NCBI GenBank assembly: GCA_018873225.1
Contig: JAEILZ010000003.1
Location: 4,092,001 to 4,156,000, forward strand
Direction: 5' to 3'
DNA: 64,000 nt
Source of the DNA: [Phialemoniopsis] sp. UDSM-2020
Taxonomy: Eukaryota > Ascomycota > Sordariomycetes > Thyridiales > Thyridiaceae
In this document: positions 38,601-53,200 of the stretch, in pieces
Layout: each line of letters opens with the position of its first letter
Numbering within the stretch: position 1 is the stretch's first letter
Position numbers and translations under genes: made by a program
Notes under the pieces: generated by a model
The model's input: the letters and a program-made list of their open reading frames with translations, nothing else
Told to the model about the DNA's origin: nothing
Database searches by the model: none

Positions 38601-39238
38601 TCTCCTGTAATTGGCCTCACAAGAGTCCTGGCCACATGCAGAATGTCTTGCATATAAATCTACCCAAAGGGCAGCTTCCCGGCCTCAGCACTCCTTAACA
38701 CCTCGGCGTCGCCGCTTCTCACGGTCATTGTGTCACAGTGGCTATGTGATCTTTGTGAGAAGGTGTTACAAGAAACGATGTATATTGAAACGGAGCTGTG
38801 GCTGGTCTTCTCACAATACTACCTGATCTATCGCCAGTCACCCATAGACAGAGCAATACGGGATCTTCACCCATCTGGGACCTACCTTTGTCTTATAACA
38901 TAACATAATTCATGGTGATAGAGATGTTGGCCTCGAATATGGACCTCAACCCCCACCTCTACCGAAGTAGTAGCGGAGCCGCGGTGAGTAGTGGGCCACG
39001 ACATTCAATCTTCCTGAGCACCAAAATTGAGATTGACCATGGAGCGCGGTTCAATTCAGAGTGAAGGCCAGGTGTGTATCGTTTTCGATTCAGTAGAGAG
39101 CATCGATGCGTTGTCGCTGCGTCAAGAAGAAGTTCGGACAAGATTCTTTTTTTATTTCGCCGTGGCTGGCAAGCCTGAGGTAAAGCAAGCCTGAACTCCT
39201 AATCACATGCCAAGATTCCCAACCCGCCAGGTCATAAT
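35629..39238. other. Intergenic region between OGT and RPL12
   Basis: Holds the OGT promoter and leader at its left and the RPL12 3' region at its right. Open frames at 37295-37885 (minus, 196 codons) and 37973-38536 (+, 187 codons, not starting with ATG) lack motifs and are not called. An 11-G run lies at 37855-37865. An out-of-frame 129-codon frame starting with ATG at 35720 overlaps the OGT start. Confidence 0.5.
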
Positions 39239-40007
39239 CTACTCTTCGGGAACTGTAGCATCTTGGTTAGCATCCTTTGGATAGGACCCGTGCCGAGGGT
39301 TTGTAGGAGACGTACTGTCAATCTCTCCAGCGTCGATCGCCTCGATGACGCTCTGCGGGGCCTTGCCGTCGACCTGGCAGCCAACACTGTAAGCGGTACC
39401 CAAGATCTCCTTGACGGTGCCCTTCAGCTCCTTGGCCATGGACTTGAACCGCATCGTCCGTGCAATCTCGATGATCTCGTCGAGCGAGACAGACTTGTTG
39501 TGCTTGATGTTCTTCTCCTTCTTGCGGTCGCGGGGCGGCTCCTTGAGTGCCCGGATGATGAGGGAGCTTGCTGTGGGGACAACGGAGACGGCGGCTTGAC
39601 GGTTCTGGATGGTGAGCTTGACGGTCACGCGGAGACCTTTCTGTATACCAATGTGTGAGAAAATATTGCTTCGCTAGTCGGTTGCGGATCGAGATTTCCA
39701 TACCCAGTCGCCGGTGGCCTTCGCGATATCTTCACCGACCTTCTTGGGCGAAAGACCAAGAGGACCAATCTTGGGAGCCAGTGCCGATGAGGCACCGACC
39801 TCACCACCGGTCGCAAGGAGGTGGCTATTTCGAATATGTCAGTCTCATGTCGGCTTCGTGGAATGTTCGCCCGCCAGGAACTCGGGGTGGTGGTTGCATA
39901 CATGACCTTAACCTCGTTGGGGTCGAACTTGGGAGCTGCAAAAACAAGAGTCAGTCAAATACGTCTTTCAAGCATCGATACTGCATCAATTCGGTGCACT
40001 TACGCAT
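39239..40007 (-). CDS. RPL12: 60S ribosomal protein L12 (uL11), 5 exons
   Basis: Coding exons are 40007-40004, 39935-39902, 39824-39704, 39640-39316 and 39252-39239, with introns of 68, 77, 63 and 63 nt. The joined product is 165 aa, the usual eukaryotic length. It starts [12 protein letters not shown], continues through [21 protein letters not shown] (N-terminal domain), and has the rRNA-binding C-terminal domain with [16 protein letters not shown], ending GEIDIPEE. It sits at the base of the ribosomal P-stalk, contacting the 25S GTPase-associated centre. The first coding exon is only ATG plus one base and the last is 14 nt; both are needed to give the conserved ends. Without the last splice, a non-conserved 20-residue stretch would interrupt the C-terminus. 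Same strand as SEC23 upstream. Confidence 0.97.
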
Positions 40008-40501
40008 CTTGTCCGTTGGCTAATTGAAGATGCGATTGATGGTGGGTTTGGGGGTGGAAGGTGGCAGCGTAACTAGAATTAGATCTCGAAAAAAATAATG
40101 TGTGGGATCTCAGGGTTTGCGAAGGTGTGGCTTGAAATTTTTCGAGAAGTGGGGACTAAGCGAGAAATGCCACCAGCACTTGAGCGTGGGAGCACTAGCC
40201 ACAGGCAAAACAGCCACATCTATTACCCCAGCGCTAGCTTAGTCATCAGGTTCAATGGATGGATCAGGTGGGGATAATTACCTGCATGGTACGGAGTACT
40301 CCGTACAGCTGATGGTCGTCCATGTCCGTAAGTGTCAAGACAGGGAGAGTAGAAAATGTTCTTCACGTACAGCTAGATGATTTGACCAACCTTATTTTTA
40401 TCTATGAACAAACACCAGCAGTACAAAAAAGCAAGCATGTTTCTCATAATCCACCGCTGCTCATTATCTCCCTTTATACCTTCACTCACACTTTTACCCC
40501 T
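40008..40501. other. Intergenic region, RPL12 promoter and SEC23 3' end
   Basis: About 0.5 kb separating two minus-strand genes. It should contain the RPL12 promoter and the SEC23 terminator. A perfect 18-nt palindrome is at 40289-40306. No gene seen. Confidence 0.6.
40289..40306. repeat. Perfect 18-nt palindrome
   Basis: GTACGGAGTACTCCGTAC is its own reverse complement. It lies about 280 nt upstream of the RPL12 ATG and about 200 nt beyond the SEC23 stop, and shares the TACGGAGTA core with other sites in the window. Confidence 0.8.
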
Positions 40502-43800
<3,299 letters not shown>

Positions 43801-44441
43801 TTATGCCAGCACCATCTTGACCGTCGTGTACACAGCCATGAGACGGAGCGAGAAGTCAGTCAGGCTGGCCATTGTCGAGCCACTTGAATGTCGCCATCAG
43901 TTACTGGTCATCGGGAGGCGAAGAGGGGGCACAAGAAAGCACTTACAGAACACGACCCTTGGGACCCCGTTTGCTGGTGTATCCCTGCCCGTACAGCACG
44001 CGGGCCACCACCCAGACGGCGCCGAGGCTTGCGCTGGCGACGGGGAAGCGGAGGCCGGCGATGAGCACGGCGCCGAGCCAGCCAGTGTGGTTCTCGACAA
44101 AGTTGGACTGAGCACGTTGGGCTGTATGTGGCTGGTCAGTTATCGCAGACGCATAGTCATGACATGTGCACGGTACTAACCGCAGTTGAATCTGAACACG
44201 GCCGGGTCCTTGTCCGCCTCCTCCTTGGAGGCGTAGGCGACAGGGTAGGGGACCTTGGAGTTACGGCGCGCAACAGCAGTCAGGATATAATGGTAAGTGC
44301 CGAGCAGGAAGCTGGACGACGCCACGGCCAGGACGTAGCTAGAGCATGTGATTAGCTACTTGCTCGTCTATTGATCCGTGATCCTTTGGATGATCAAAGT
44401 GCTTACCTGTACTCGTTGGGAAGGGCGATTGTAAGAACCAT
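43801..44441 (-). CDS. MAPEG-family microsomal glutathione S-transferase 3-like protein, 4 exons
   Basis: Coding exons are 44441-44407, 44338-44181, 44121-43947 and 43882-43801, with introns of 68, 59 and 64 nt, giving 149 aa, the usual size of MGST3 proteins. The signature FRFNCAQRAQSNFVEN matches the FNCxQRx(H/N)xxE motif of the MGST3/FLAP/LTC4-synthase branch. Four hydrophobic segments are visible: near the N-terminus (YVLAVASSSFLLGTYHYIL), two in the third exon (WLGAVLIAGL; VASASLGAVWVVARVLY) and one at the C-terminus (SLRLMAVYTTVKMVLA). Members are trimeric integral proteins of the endoplasmic reticulum or outer mitochondrial membrane with glutathione transferase and peroxidase activity; the exact activity here is inferred. 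No frame of full length exists without splicing, so all four exons are short. Confidence 0.9.
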
Positions 44442-45178
44442 GGTGAATATTGTTCCTGGACTAGACGATTTGAAGACAGTATGCATGTGATGTGATAGGT
44501 CAAGGAAGGCGAAAGACAAGAGGGAAATGGTGTGCTACCCTTTCCCGATTTATATAAACGCACCCATCTGTCCCTCAATACCACCTTTCGATCTTCTCCC
44601 TCCGACTAAAAAGTTTTCGGTCTGTGGTCTACGTCTGCTATGACGGCTGGAACTGCCTAGCCTCGGCGCCTGCAACGGGAAAGGGGGGAATACGTGGGGA
44701 AACGCATGGTCCAGTCCTGCGGAGATACAGGTCCTTCACACCAGACGACACGGCAGAACCGACCCGAATTGGATGGAAACAAACAATCAGTCAAGGCTGA
44801 AACTCCCTCCCTGCCTTCTCCTCTGCCGCACATTCTGCAAACCCAGCATTTGCTCGCAATGCTTGGGTAATCAATGACATTCGTGGCCTTATGATTTATA
44901 TTGCCAGGCCATCTCGAGAATCGTGATAATGGGGTTCTAATAGCGCCAGACTACCAATCGGAGACTTAGACGGGGTGCTGACCGTCCGAAGCCCGACGGC
45001 ACCCTTGACAGCAAAACTCGCAACCCCGGTGGACCAGCGCATCCACTGCTCCGGCACGTCGGCGCTGACCAGATTGCAATTGTTGCTTTTTTCGAATTCC
45101 GTTGGAGATAGCACGGCTTATTATATATACCAGTTCTTGCTTATCCAACATGACTAAACGCGGACACTTTGTCCCTGT
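44442..45178. other. Intergenic region, MGST3 promoter and POL4 3' end
   Basis: About 0.7 kb between two minus-strand genes. A TATA-like word (AATATAAATCG on the minus strand side near 44550) lies about 110 nt upstream of the MGST3-like ATG. No gene seen. Confidence 0.5.
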
Positions 45179-47160
45179 TCAGCCGGTGCACCTCTCCTCC
45201 GGTGGCCTCCATTCTAGATCGAGACCGTCAAATACGCGCCGTTCCGCCGTGACCATGTCGGGCGCCTTCCCCATCCCAGCATCCTCCAAGTCCACCCACG
45301 CGCCATCGGCACGGCTACGGATCCCGCTGCTGTCGAACTTGAGTCCTCGCTCTCTTTTGCAGTACCGCCGCAGATCTCGCTGAAACGTCGTCCCACTCGT
45401 CCAACCCAGCACTGCACAACCCGTGGTTTTCCAAGGACTGATGATAATGTCGACGCGTCGATGGGGGTTCGGATTCTTCTTTATGGGTGCGCCACTGGAA
45501 TCATGCGCCGGATAATCGGGATCCTGCCAGACGACCAGTGCCTTGTCCAAGGTATCGAAGCCGGAGCTGGGACCTTTCCTATCATTGCCCTTCCAGCTAA
45601 CCGGATGCTGGCCGCGCTCCGAGTTCTTCATACTGAGCGTCAAAGTATGGGTGATGTACTTGTTCTTCTCCAGGCTCAACACAATCTTTTCGACAAACCC
45701 AGACGTGGCCGACTCGTCGGGATGGCTGAGGATCAGATCAACGTCCCCACTCATTTCTTTACCTCTCCGGTAGCCACCGACAATCACCATCTGGAAACCC
45801 TTACGGATCCTGTTGGCGTGAGCGAGGATGATCTCTGCTATAGATGCAACCTCTTTCCGGGGTATCTTGAGCTGGAATTCGTCGTAGTATTTCAAGCCGA
45901 TCTGCTGTACTCGGCTCAAACTGTTCCATGCGTATTCGACAACATCATCGAGGTCTCGCCATCCTCGCTTATAGAACTCACGAGCTGTAGTCTCTGCCAC
46001 CCCCCAGATCTCGTAGAACAGCTTAAGGACCGAGAGCTTGGCATCTTCTTCTGCGGCTTTGGCCTCGCGCAGAAACCCCGTTTCTTTGTACTCATGGAAC
46101 AGCACAGCGATTTTCGAGCCACACCCTGGTAGTCGTCCTACTTCTAGAGGCATTATTAGCCAAATGCCCAAGAGCTGAATCCTTAACTATGTCTCAACTA
46201 CTTACCAGCAGCGGTCGACAGGGGATACGGATAGGCCGCAATGGTCGCAATTGATGTAGAGTAGGCGCGAACTCCAATCTTGTCACCAGTCAAAGTCCTG
46301 ACACTACGGATCTTCTTCAGCTCCTCGATGAAGTCATCGTTGGGCGGGTTGACTGGAGTTGGCCGCTGGCAAGAGTAAGTGGTGTGTAAGTAGTCTGGGA
46401 TAGGCGGCAAGTGTTCGTCAATGTCATGTTCGGACGTTGTCTGCGTCAAGAGTGCAGGAGGCCGGGGCGCGGGCGAGCTTCTTCCCTGCCGGGTTCTCCT
46501 CCGTGATGGACTATGTCGAGCTGACGGAGCCGGCATTGTATTGGAAGCATCGACAGCAGCCCTCGCAAGAATCTCCTCTGGTTTGGGAGGTGCCCTCGCC
46601 GGCTGCTTTGGTATTTCATTGGTACTGACTTTCTGGCCCTCGTAAACCAGGTATTTATCTAACGGCAGCAGCTCCCCCTGAGCAACAGAGTCGGTATACC
46701 AGGCAAGCTTCACCACCTTTACTCGGTTCGTACGGGCTTTTCGTTCTGGGTGTGGGGTATCTGAGTGTTGAAATGCCGCTTGGAATGTCTGAGTGGACGA
46801 TCCCACACTTTCATTACCAAGGGTCGTGTCCTGAGTGCCATGGTCGCTATCCCACAAGGTGTCCATGGTACTGATCGTGCTAGCGGCGCTTGCAGGGCTT
46901 GATGGGAGCTCTGTAGGTGCCGTTGGCAATGCCGTTGTAGTGCCAGTTCCAGTTTGTACTGGTATATCCTCGGTTATTATCTTGCGGTGGCGAAGCTCAA
47001 AGAGTGCTCGTTCTTTGCGGGATACTTTCCCCAATATGATCTCTGCCTCATTCGCGTCGTATGTAAGGCCTGTGATCTGCTCCTCCAGTTCATGGAGCTC
47101 ATTGTGTGTGAGATGCGTAGGTAGAAGATAGATTGTAGGGAACCTAAGAGCCATCGTCAT
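45179..47160 (-). CDS. POL4: X-family DNA polymerase (Pol IV / lambda type), 2 exons
   Basis: Coding exons are 47160-46206 and 46143-45179, with a 62-nt intron, giving 639 aa. The N-terminus is BRCT-like: an opening strand and helix at ~5-60, and the conserved Trp-containing end (VKLAWYTDSVAQGELLP) near residue 160, separated by ~70 residues of Thr/Ser/Pro-rich sequence. A basic, Pro/Ser-rich linker follows to ~270. The catalytic half has a helix-hairpin-helix (IWGVAETTAREFYKRG), GGYRRGKEMSGDVD with Asp452 and Asp454, and the third metal-binding Asp550 in RRVDIIISPW. It ends in the family-typical LEWRPPEER. The family does gap filling in non-homologous end joining and base excision repair; in fungi Pol4 works with Lig4 and Ku. 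Divergent from TFA1. A second in-frame ATG at 47154 is equally possible. Confidence 0.93.
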
Positions 47161-48348
47161 GTAAATGCATTCAGCTTCTGTTGAAGCAGATCACAGGGTG
47201 CTCGAAAAGTCCACAGCTGATGCATCATAGGCATATAGGCATACAGACAGGTATGTTGTCCTTGATGGGAGATGGGTGCTGATCAGAATCACTCAGGAGC
47301 GGATGTAGAAAGAATGAAAATGAATTATCATGATGTGAGGTTGAGTAAGTATATAAAATTGAACCCCTAGTAAGACGGGAGAAAAGTGACCGAGTGGTGA
47401 TGCAATCGACAGCAACTCACTAAACGCCTTCTTACATGGAGTTCGACAGCAAGACTAGAATTCACTCTTGATCACTGCATTTACAAGCCAAGGAAGAATA
47501 CAAATAACACTGTATCTTTTGAGTTGTGCCTGTTTTTGATCATTCACACAGACAAGTAGTCTAAAAGAAGAAAGAACACTGAGAAAACACATTTTGAAGT
47601 TGTGAATCCCTTGCATTCACCAACAGTCTCGAACTCACTGATTGAATATGCGGGGCTTCCTAGTACAGTGATGTCACTGCCTCCAGGGCGGCTGAGCTTT
47701 TGGCTGGTCTTCTGGAAGGCTGTCAAAATTCAGTGCCTAGTGACCTGAGGCAGGGATCTACTTTTAGCGGAGCACAAGCGCAGCCAGCGCGTCTCGGCCC
47801 TGCAGCTTAAGCTTATTGCAGCCGCCCAGCGATCAGGATCAACCCACCACACCACACGCGCGCAAAGTCACTTCACCTCGGACTTTTGCCAGTCTTCAAC
47901 CAGCCCATGCTATCAAGCAATCAGCCAGGCCAATAGATCACGCAAGCAATCCGTTCACGGCCGCAGGACAAAGCTTGGTTCTGTCCCCTCCGATACAGCT
48001 TCCTCATTCAACGTTGCCTTTTTAGGTGACTGCCAGTCGGTGGGCCTTTGTCTCCCGGCATCGACTCGACGGCTTTGTTCTCTGCCATATAACGGTCAAC
48101 TTGACCTCTCAGCGCGGCCATCCCCCTCCTCGGATCGATCTACCTGCTGTAGGTCGCTTGGGGAGCCGATAGAACATGCGACAAACGAATCGATCTTCTA
48201 GGTAGCACGACTGCTACCGCACCACCGACATCCTTCTCGCCGTGTCCGACCTCTACTCGACCGATCAACCTCCACCTTTCTGACGCCTCCTACTCCCTCC
48301 GACAACTCTCTAACGCCCTTGATCCCATAGCGAGAGCTCTCATTCATC
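47161..48348. other. Divergent promoter region, POL4 and TFA1
   Basis: About 1.2 kb between divergent genes. The right half (from about 48030) is pyrimidine-rich on the + strand and precedes the TFA1 start, fitting a 5' leader. No gene, repeat or clear TATA element seen. Confidence 0.55.
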
Positions 48349-49809
48349 ATGGATCTCGCAAAACAACTTCTGCGTACGGTGATGCGGGCGTTCTACGATA
48401 CCCGGCACATACTCGTTATCGATGCGCTCGTCCTTCATTCTGCGTATGTCCGCGGCTCTAATGGCCTACGAATGTGACGGCCTGAAGCTGATAGATCATG
48501 TCTAGGTTGCGGGACGATGACCTGGCATACCTGATGAGCATGAACACCAAAGACCTCCACAAAGTATGCGGCGCTCTGAGAGAGGCCCGATGTCTGGCTG
48601 TGTACGTTTGAGATACACATTGTCTGCACCTGCACTTTGAGCTAAACCGTCACTGTATCGCATAGACACTCTAGGCCCGAGAAGGCGACCGAGGCTGCTC
48701 GCCCGGTCAACCGCATCTACTACTACATCGATTACAGGCAAGCGATCGATGCGATCAAGTGGCGTGTCTACAAGATGGACAGAGACATGCAAGGCACCAC
48801 CGTTCCGGCCGAGGAGAAAAAGGAGTTCTTTTGCCCGCGGTGCAAGGCAGAATATACATTGTATGAGGTTGTTGATGCCAAACACGAGGATGATGGTTTC
48901 CATTGTCACCGGTGCGGGTTCGTCCTGACGCACGATGTCGAGCGACAGTCTACCGGCCATCAGAAGAGCACTCGCATGCACAACCAGTTCAAGTTCATCA
49001 CCGACCTATTACCGCGGATCGACTCGGTGTTTATCCCAGACAACAACTTTGACGTTGCGTTCAACTCTAGGCTCAAGGTCATCCGCGACGCCCAGCACCA
49101 GATCGCGCAGACGATCGCTGTCGACCCGGCAAGGCCCACGGCTGTCAAGGGTCTGGCGAACACTGGACCTACGTCCATGTCTGTCGTCGTCAACAAGGGA
49201 GACGGCCCGTCAGAGGAGGAGAAGGAGGCAGAGCGGCTTCGTAAGGAGAAGCTTGCCAAGCAGAACGAGCTCCCGGCCTGGATGGAGAAGAGTACCATCG
49301 ACGGCGCCGCATACAAGGTCGACGGAGCGGGCGTCGGCGGCATCAAGAGCGACAATGCTGACGTCAAGGACCCGACGATCAAGTCGCAGGCAGACGACCA
49401 AGACAACTCCGAGATGGCAAATATCTTTGCGCGCATCAAGGAGCAAGCAGCGGAGGAAGCAGCGCGGAAAGCCAGGGACGAGGAAGAGGGCGTGTCTGAT
49501 GACGAAGACGAGGATGAGGACGAGTTTGAGGATGTCAATGTCGCGACGGGCAGTAACTCCGGCGTCGGGACCCCAGCCAGTACAGCCGGCGGGCTGGCCC
49601 CAACGTCGGTGCCCGCGGTGCCCTCGCCCCTCCGCCAATCGAATCTCAAGCGAGAGGCGTCTAGCGGCGATAGTACGCCGGCTGGGGGGAACACCCCCGG
49701 TGCAGATGACCGGCCGGTCAAGAAGGTCAAGGTGGAAGAGCCTCCGGTCGCCATCAAGGCCGAGGAGGCCGAGAGTGATGAGGACGACCTCGAGTTTGAG
49801 GACGTCTAG
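48349..49809 (+). CDS. TFA1: Transcription initiation factor IIE, large (alpha) subunit, 3 exons
   Basis: Coding exons are 48349-48443, 48506-48601 and 48666-49809, with introns of 62 and 64 nt, giving 444 aa. Residues ~3-70 form the N-terminal winged helix (LAKQLLRTVMRAFYDTRHILVIDAL, then LRDDDLAYLMSMNTKDLHKV). A zinc ribbon follows with Cys120, Cys123, Cys144 and Cys147 (CPRC and CHRC). The C-terminal half is acidic and disordered, with Ser/Pro tracts, a basic PVKKVKVEEPP segment and an acidic tail ending EDDLEFEDV. This order is that of yeast Tfa1 and human TFIIE-alpha. The protein works in the RNA polymerase II pre-initiation complex, recruiting and stimulating TFIIH. Without the first two exons the frame would start at Met101 and lose the winged helix. 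Confidence 0.95.
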
Positions 49810-50261
49810 GTCCAGCGAGGCTGGGGTAGCAAAAAATGGCGTTTGGGGGTTCACCTTTTTATCATCATCTGGCGGCATGTAATGTACAGTAGGGCAAAAT
49901 GACGGAGATGGAAAAGAGACCAGCTCCGGAGTTAGTAACAGTAAGGCGCATCAGACAACGTCTGCTTCTGTAGAAAAACCTACACGAGCAAATTGGAATT
50001 ACTTTGGCAAATGTCTACTCGCAGCCTTGATCATCGCGACTAAGTCCATGATTACGGGTGGAAAATAGAACAATATATTACCTCCGGCCAGCGCCCCAAT
50101 GCCATTGATAACGTGCATAGACTAGAATCGAAGTCCCTCCCGATAGCAACCCGCCCATCATGAGATCATCAGTTCTAACAATGACTTTCGTGGGCAACAC
50201 GTGGAACTCGACATCCATCTTTGGAACGAAGAGAAAAGATAATATGAACCTATTTGCAATC
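49810..50261. other. Convergent 3' intergenic region, TFA1 and SMC1
   Basis: About 450 nt between two converging genes, so it should hold both 3' ends and polyadenylation sites. AT-richer than the flanking coding DNA. No gene seen. Confidence 0.6.
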
Positions 50262-53200
50262 TTACACATATTTTCGGAGCTAAAAGGAAAGAGGCACGCG
50301 TCAGTATGACATACCACAGGTGACAAGGGGGTAAAGGGAAACTTACATCCAGCGTCAGGGTCCTCGAGCTGTTGACCTCCTGGTCGCGGTACACGCCGAC
50401 CAGGCTCTCGCTGTCCTGGAACAGGCCCGTCTTGAGACTGATGACGATGAACTGCATGCCGGGCCCGGCGTGCTCGCGTATGTACTTCTTGATCTTCTCG
50501 ACATTGGCGTTGTCGAGCGCGGCGTCGACCTCGTCGAGCACGAAGAAGGGGCTGGGCTGGTAGCTGTGGATGGCAAACAGCAAGGCCAGGGCGGCCATGG
50601 TCTTCTCGCCACCGGAGAGGTGCTCCATGTCGCGGAAGCGCTTGAGCGGCGGCATGGCGTGGTACTTGATGCCGGACAGGTAAGGCGTGTCGGTGTCCTC
50701 CTCGATGTCGAGGTAGGCCTGCCCGCCGAGCGGGTAGTTCTCGGAGCGCGTGAGGTCGCGGTAGACGTGCGAGATCTGCTCCTGGATGTGCGAGAAGGCC
50801 TTGTTGAAGAGCTCGAAGCGCTTGGCCTTGACCTGGTCGAAGGCGTCCTTGGCGTCCTTGAGCGCCGTGCGCGAGTCCTGGAAGTCCTGCTCCGTGGAGC
50901 GCAGGCGGTTCTCGACAGACTCGAGGCGCTCAATGGCACGCATGTTGGGGTTGAGTTTCTCGAGCTCCGCCGTGAGGGACGCGATCTTGTTCTCCAGACG
51001 CTCTTCGACGTTCTCCTCGTCGGGCTGGAATTGGGTCAGAAAACAATCCTATCAGGAGAGGGAGGGGGTAGAAACTCACGTTCTTCAGGTCCTCATCGAG
51101 ACTGTCAAAGTCCAGTTCGATTCCGTAGTCGTCCATTGCAGCTTCCATGATCTCGTCATCGCCCTCGTCGATATCCATCGCGTCTGTCTCCTGCTGGAGC
51201 ATGACATCCTCGTTGGGGAGATCGTCCAGTGAGCCTTGCTGCAGAGGGATAGTGATCTGCTCAAGCTTACACCTCCTCAGTAAGGTGAACTTGCTAGCAC
51301 TGTTCCTTTGTACCTCGGTCTCCAGAGCATTGATCTCCTTCAGCCGGCTATCAATATCCTTGCTTCTCTTCTGGACCTCTGCCTTGGCTTCATTGACCTT
51401 TTCGACCTTCTTCGAGTGCTCTACCCGGAGTTCCTCTAGTGATTCTTGAAGCTTTGCAAGGCTCTCCTGTTCGTCTTCCAGAGCCTCCTCAACGCCAGCC
51501 TTGGCCTGCTGGTAGCTCAGGGTGTCGGCCTGCAGCCGCTTGAGCTGATCTTGCATTCGTCTGACACGGGTGGCAGTCTCATTGTGCCTCGAGGTCTCCC
51601 AATTAAGGGTACTCTTGAGTCTCTGTTTCTGCACCTCGAACTGGTTGCGCTGCTCGGTAGCCTCTTGCTCGAGACTGCCCTGCTGTGCTTCGTACGCGCG
51701 AATGTCACTGTAGCCCAGCTTCTTGCAGAATGCGGCAAAGATCTTATCCTCCACTTGGGCAATAGCGTGCTTGAACTTCTCCACGTTCTGACGGGTCTTC
51801 TCGAGCTTCTTAGACTCGGCATTGTACTTTGGTTCCCATTCGCGGAGCTCTCGCTTGGCGTTGTCCAGCTCCTTCTTCTTGCTCTTGAGGTTCTGGTCGA
51901 ATGCTTGCATCTCGGTACGAGTGAAATGCAGACGTGCTTCCAAACTCGCTAGCTCTTCTCGGGTGGTCTCCTCATGCTGGCCTCGGCGATCGGTGCGTGG
52001 TAGCTTTTGGAGCTCCTCGACGAGCTTCTCTGCCATGCGTTCAAGGTTTTGAACATCATGCTCTTCAAACTTCCTCTTGTTGCCCTTGTTGTCGGGGAGT
52101 CGACCGCCGGTCATCAAGCCACCCTTGTGAACCACGTAGCCATCGATAGTGACGGCCTTTACGGGCAACTTCTTGTCGTAGCAGATGTTTCTGGCAATAT
52201 CTAGGGTATCGCAGACGACCGAGTCACCACAGACATAGGCCATGGCGCGGTCAAGAGACGCGTCAAAGTCAATCGTATCAATAGTGAGGCGTGCGCCAGA
52301 AATGCCTTTGATGGTGGAGTTCGTTGCATTGACTTTGATGTTGTCCAAGGGGATGAATGTCATGGGCGGCAGGCGTTGGTCCTTGATGTACTGGATGCAA
52401 TCGGCAGCAGTTTTCTCCGTGTCGACGATGACCGAATCGAAGTCTCGAGCCAAGGCGTTGATGACGGCCTCGTCGTACTTCTTCTGTTTTGGCTTGCAAA
52501 GCTCACCGACCCTGCCCCGAACGCCAGAATAGAGCCGCTTGAGCGCCGAGACTGTCTCCTTGATCTTCATCTCCTTGCGGCTCTGGTGCATGCCCTCGCG
52601 CGCGCTGTCGAGCTTCTTCTTGACATCCTGGAGTTTCTCCTCAAGCTCCGTGCGCGTGTTATTCACTCGAATTCGCTCTGACTGCAGTTGGTTGAACTCC
52701 TTTTTCTTCTTGTCGATCTCTGACGACGTTTGCTGAACAATTGTTTGGGCCGCCTCTTTTCGCTCCTTGAGGGTGTCGAGTTCGGACTGGTATTTTTCAA
52801 CTGCGGCTTGGTACGTCTCAACCTTGCCCTTAAGTGTGTTGACAGTGACCTCGTCGCTCTTGAGCTGCCGAATTAACGCGTCCAATTGGCCTTGATTCTC
52901 GGAAGACTTTGCCATGACCTGGGCGCGAAGGGCATTGTACTCCTTGCGATCCGCATCGCTCAGCTCCTTGCCCTGCTTCTGCATGTTTTGTCTCCACTGC
53001 TCCTCGAACTGCTGCTGCGCTTTCTCGACAGTGGCAAGATCCTTCTTCGCCTTTTGGATGGTTGCCTGTTGCGTGTCTCGGTCCTTGCCCACCGAATCGA
53101 TGCGGGTCTCGAGCTGTGCGATCTCCTTCTGGTTCTGAGCTACTTTTTCGTCAAGAGGCACAAGACTGCTCTCCTTCTCCTCAATGCTCTTCTCCTTCTG

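Noticed and set aside
48935..49882. Long frames overlapping TFA1 on both strands (e.g. 48935-49882 + and 48960-49757 -)
   Set aside because: They are frame shadows of the strongly biased TFA1 coding sequence, rich in Arg/Ser or Ser/Leu repeats, and are not independent genes.
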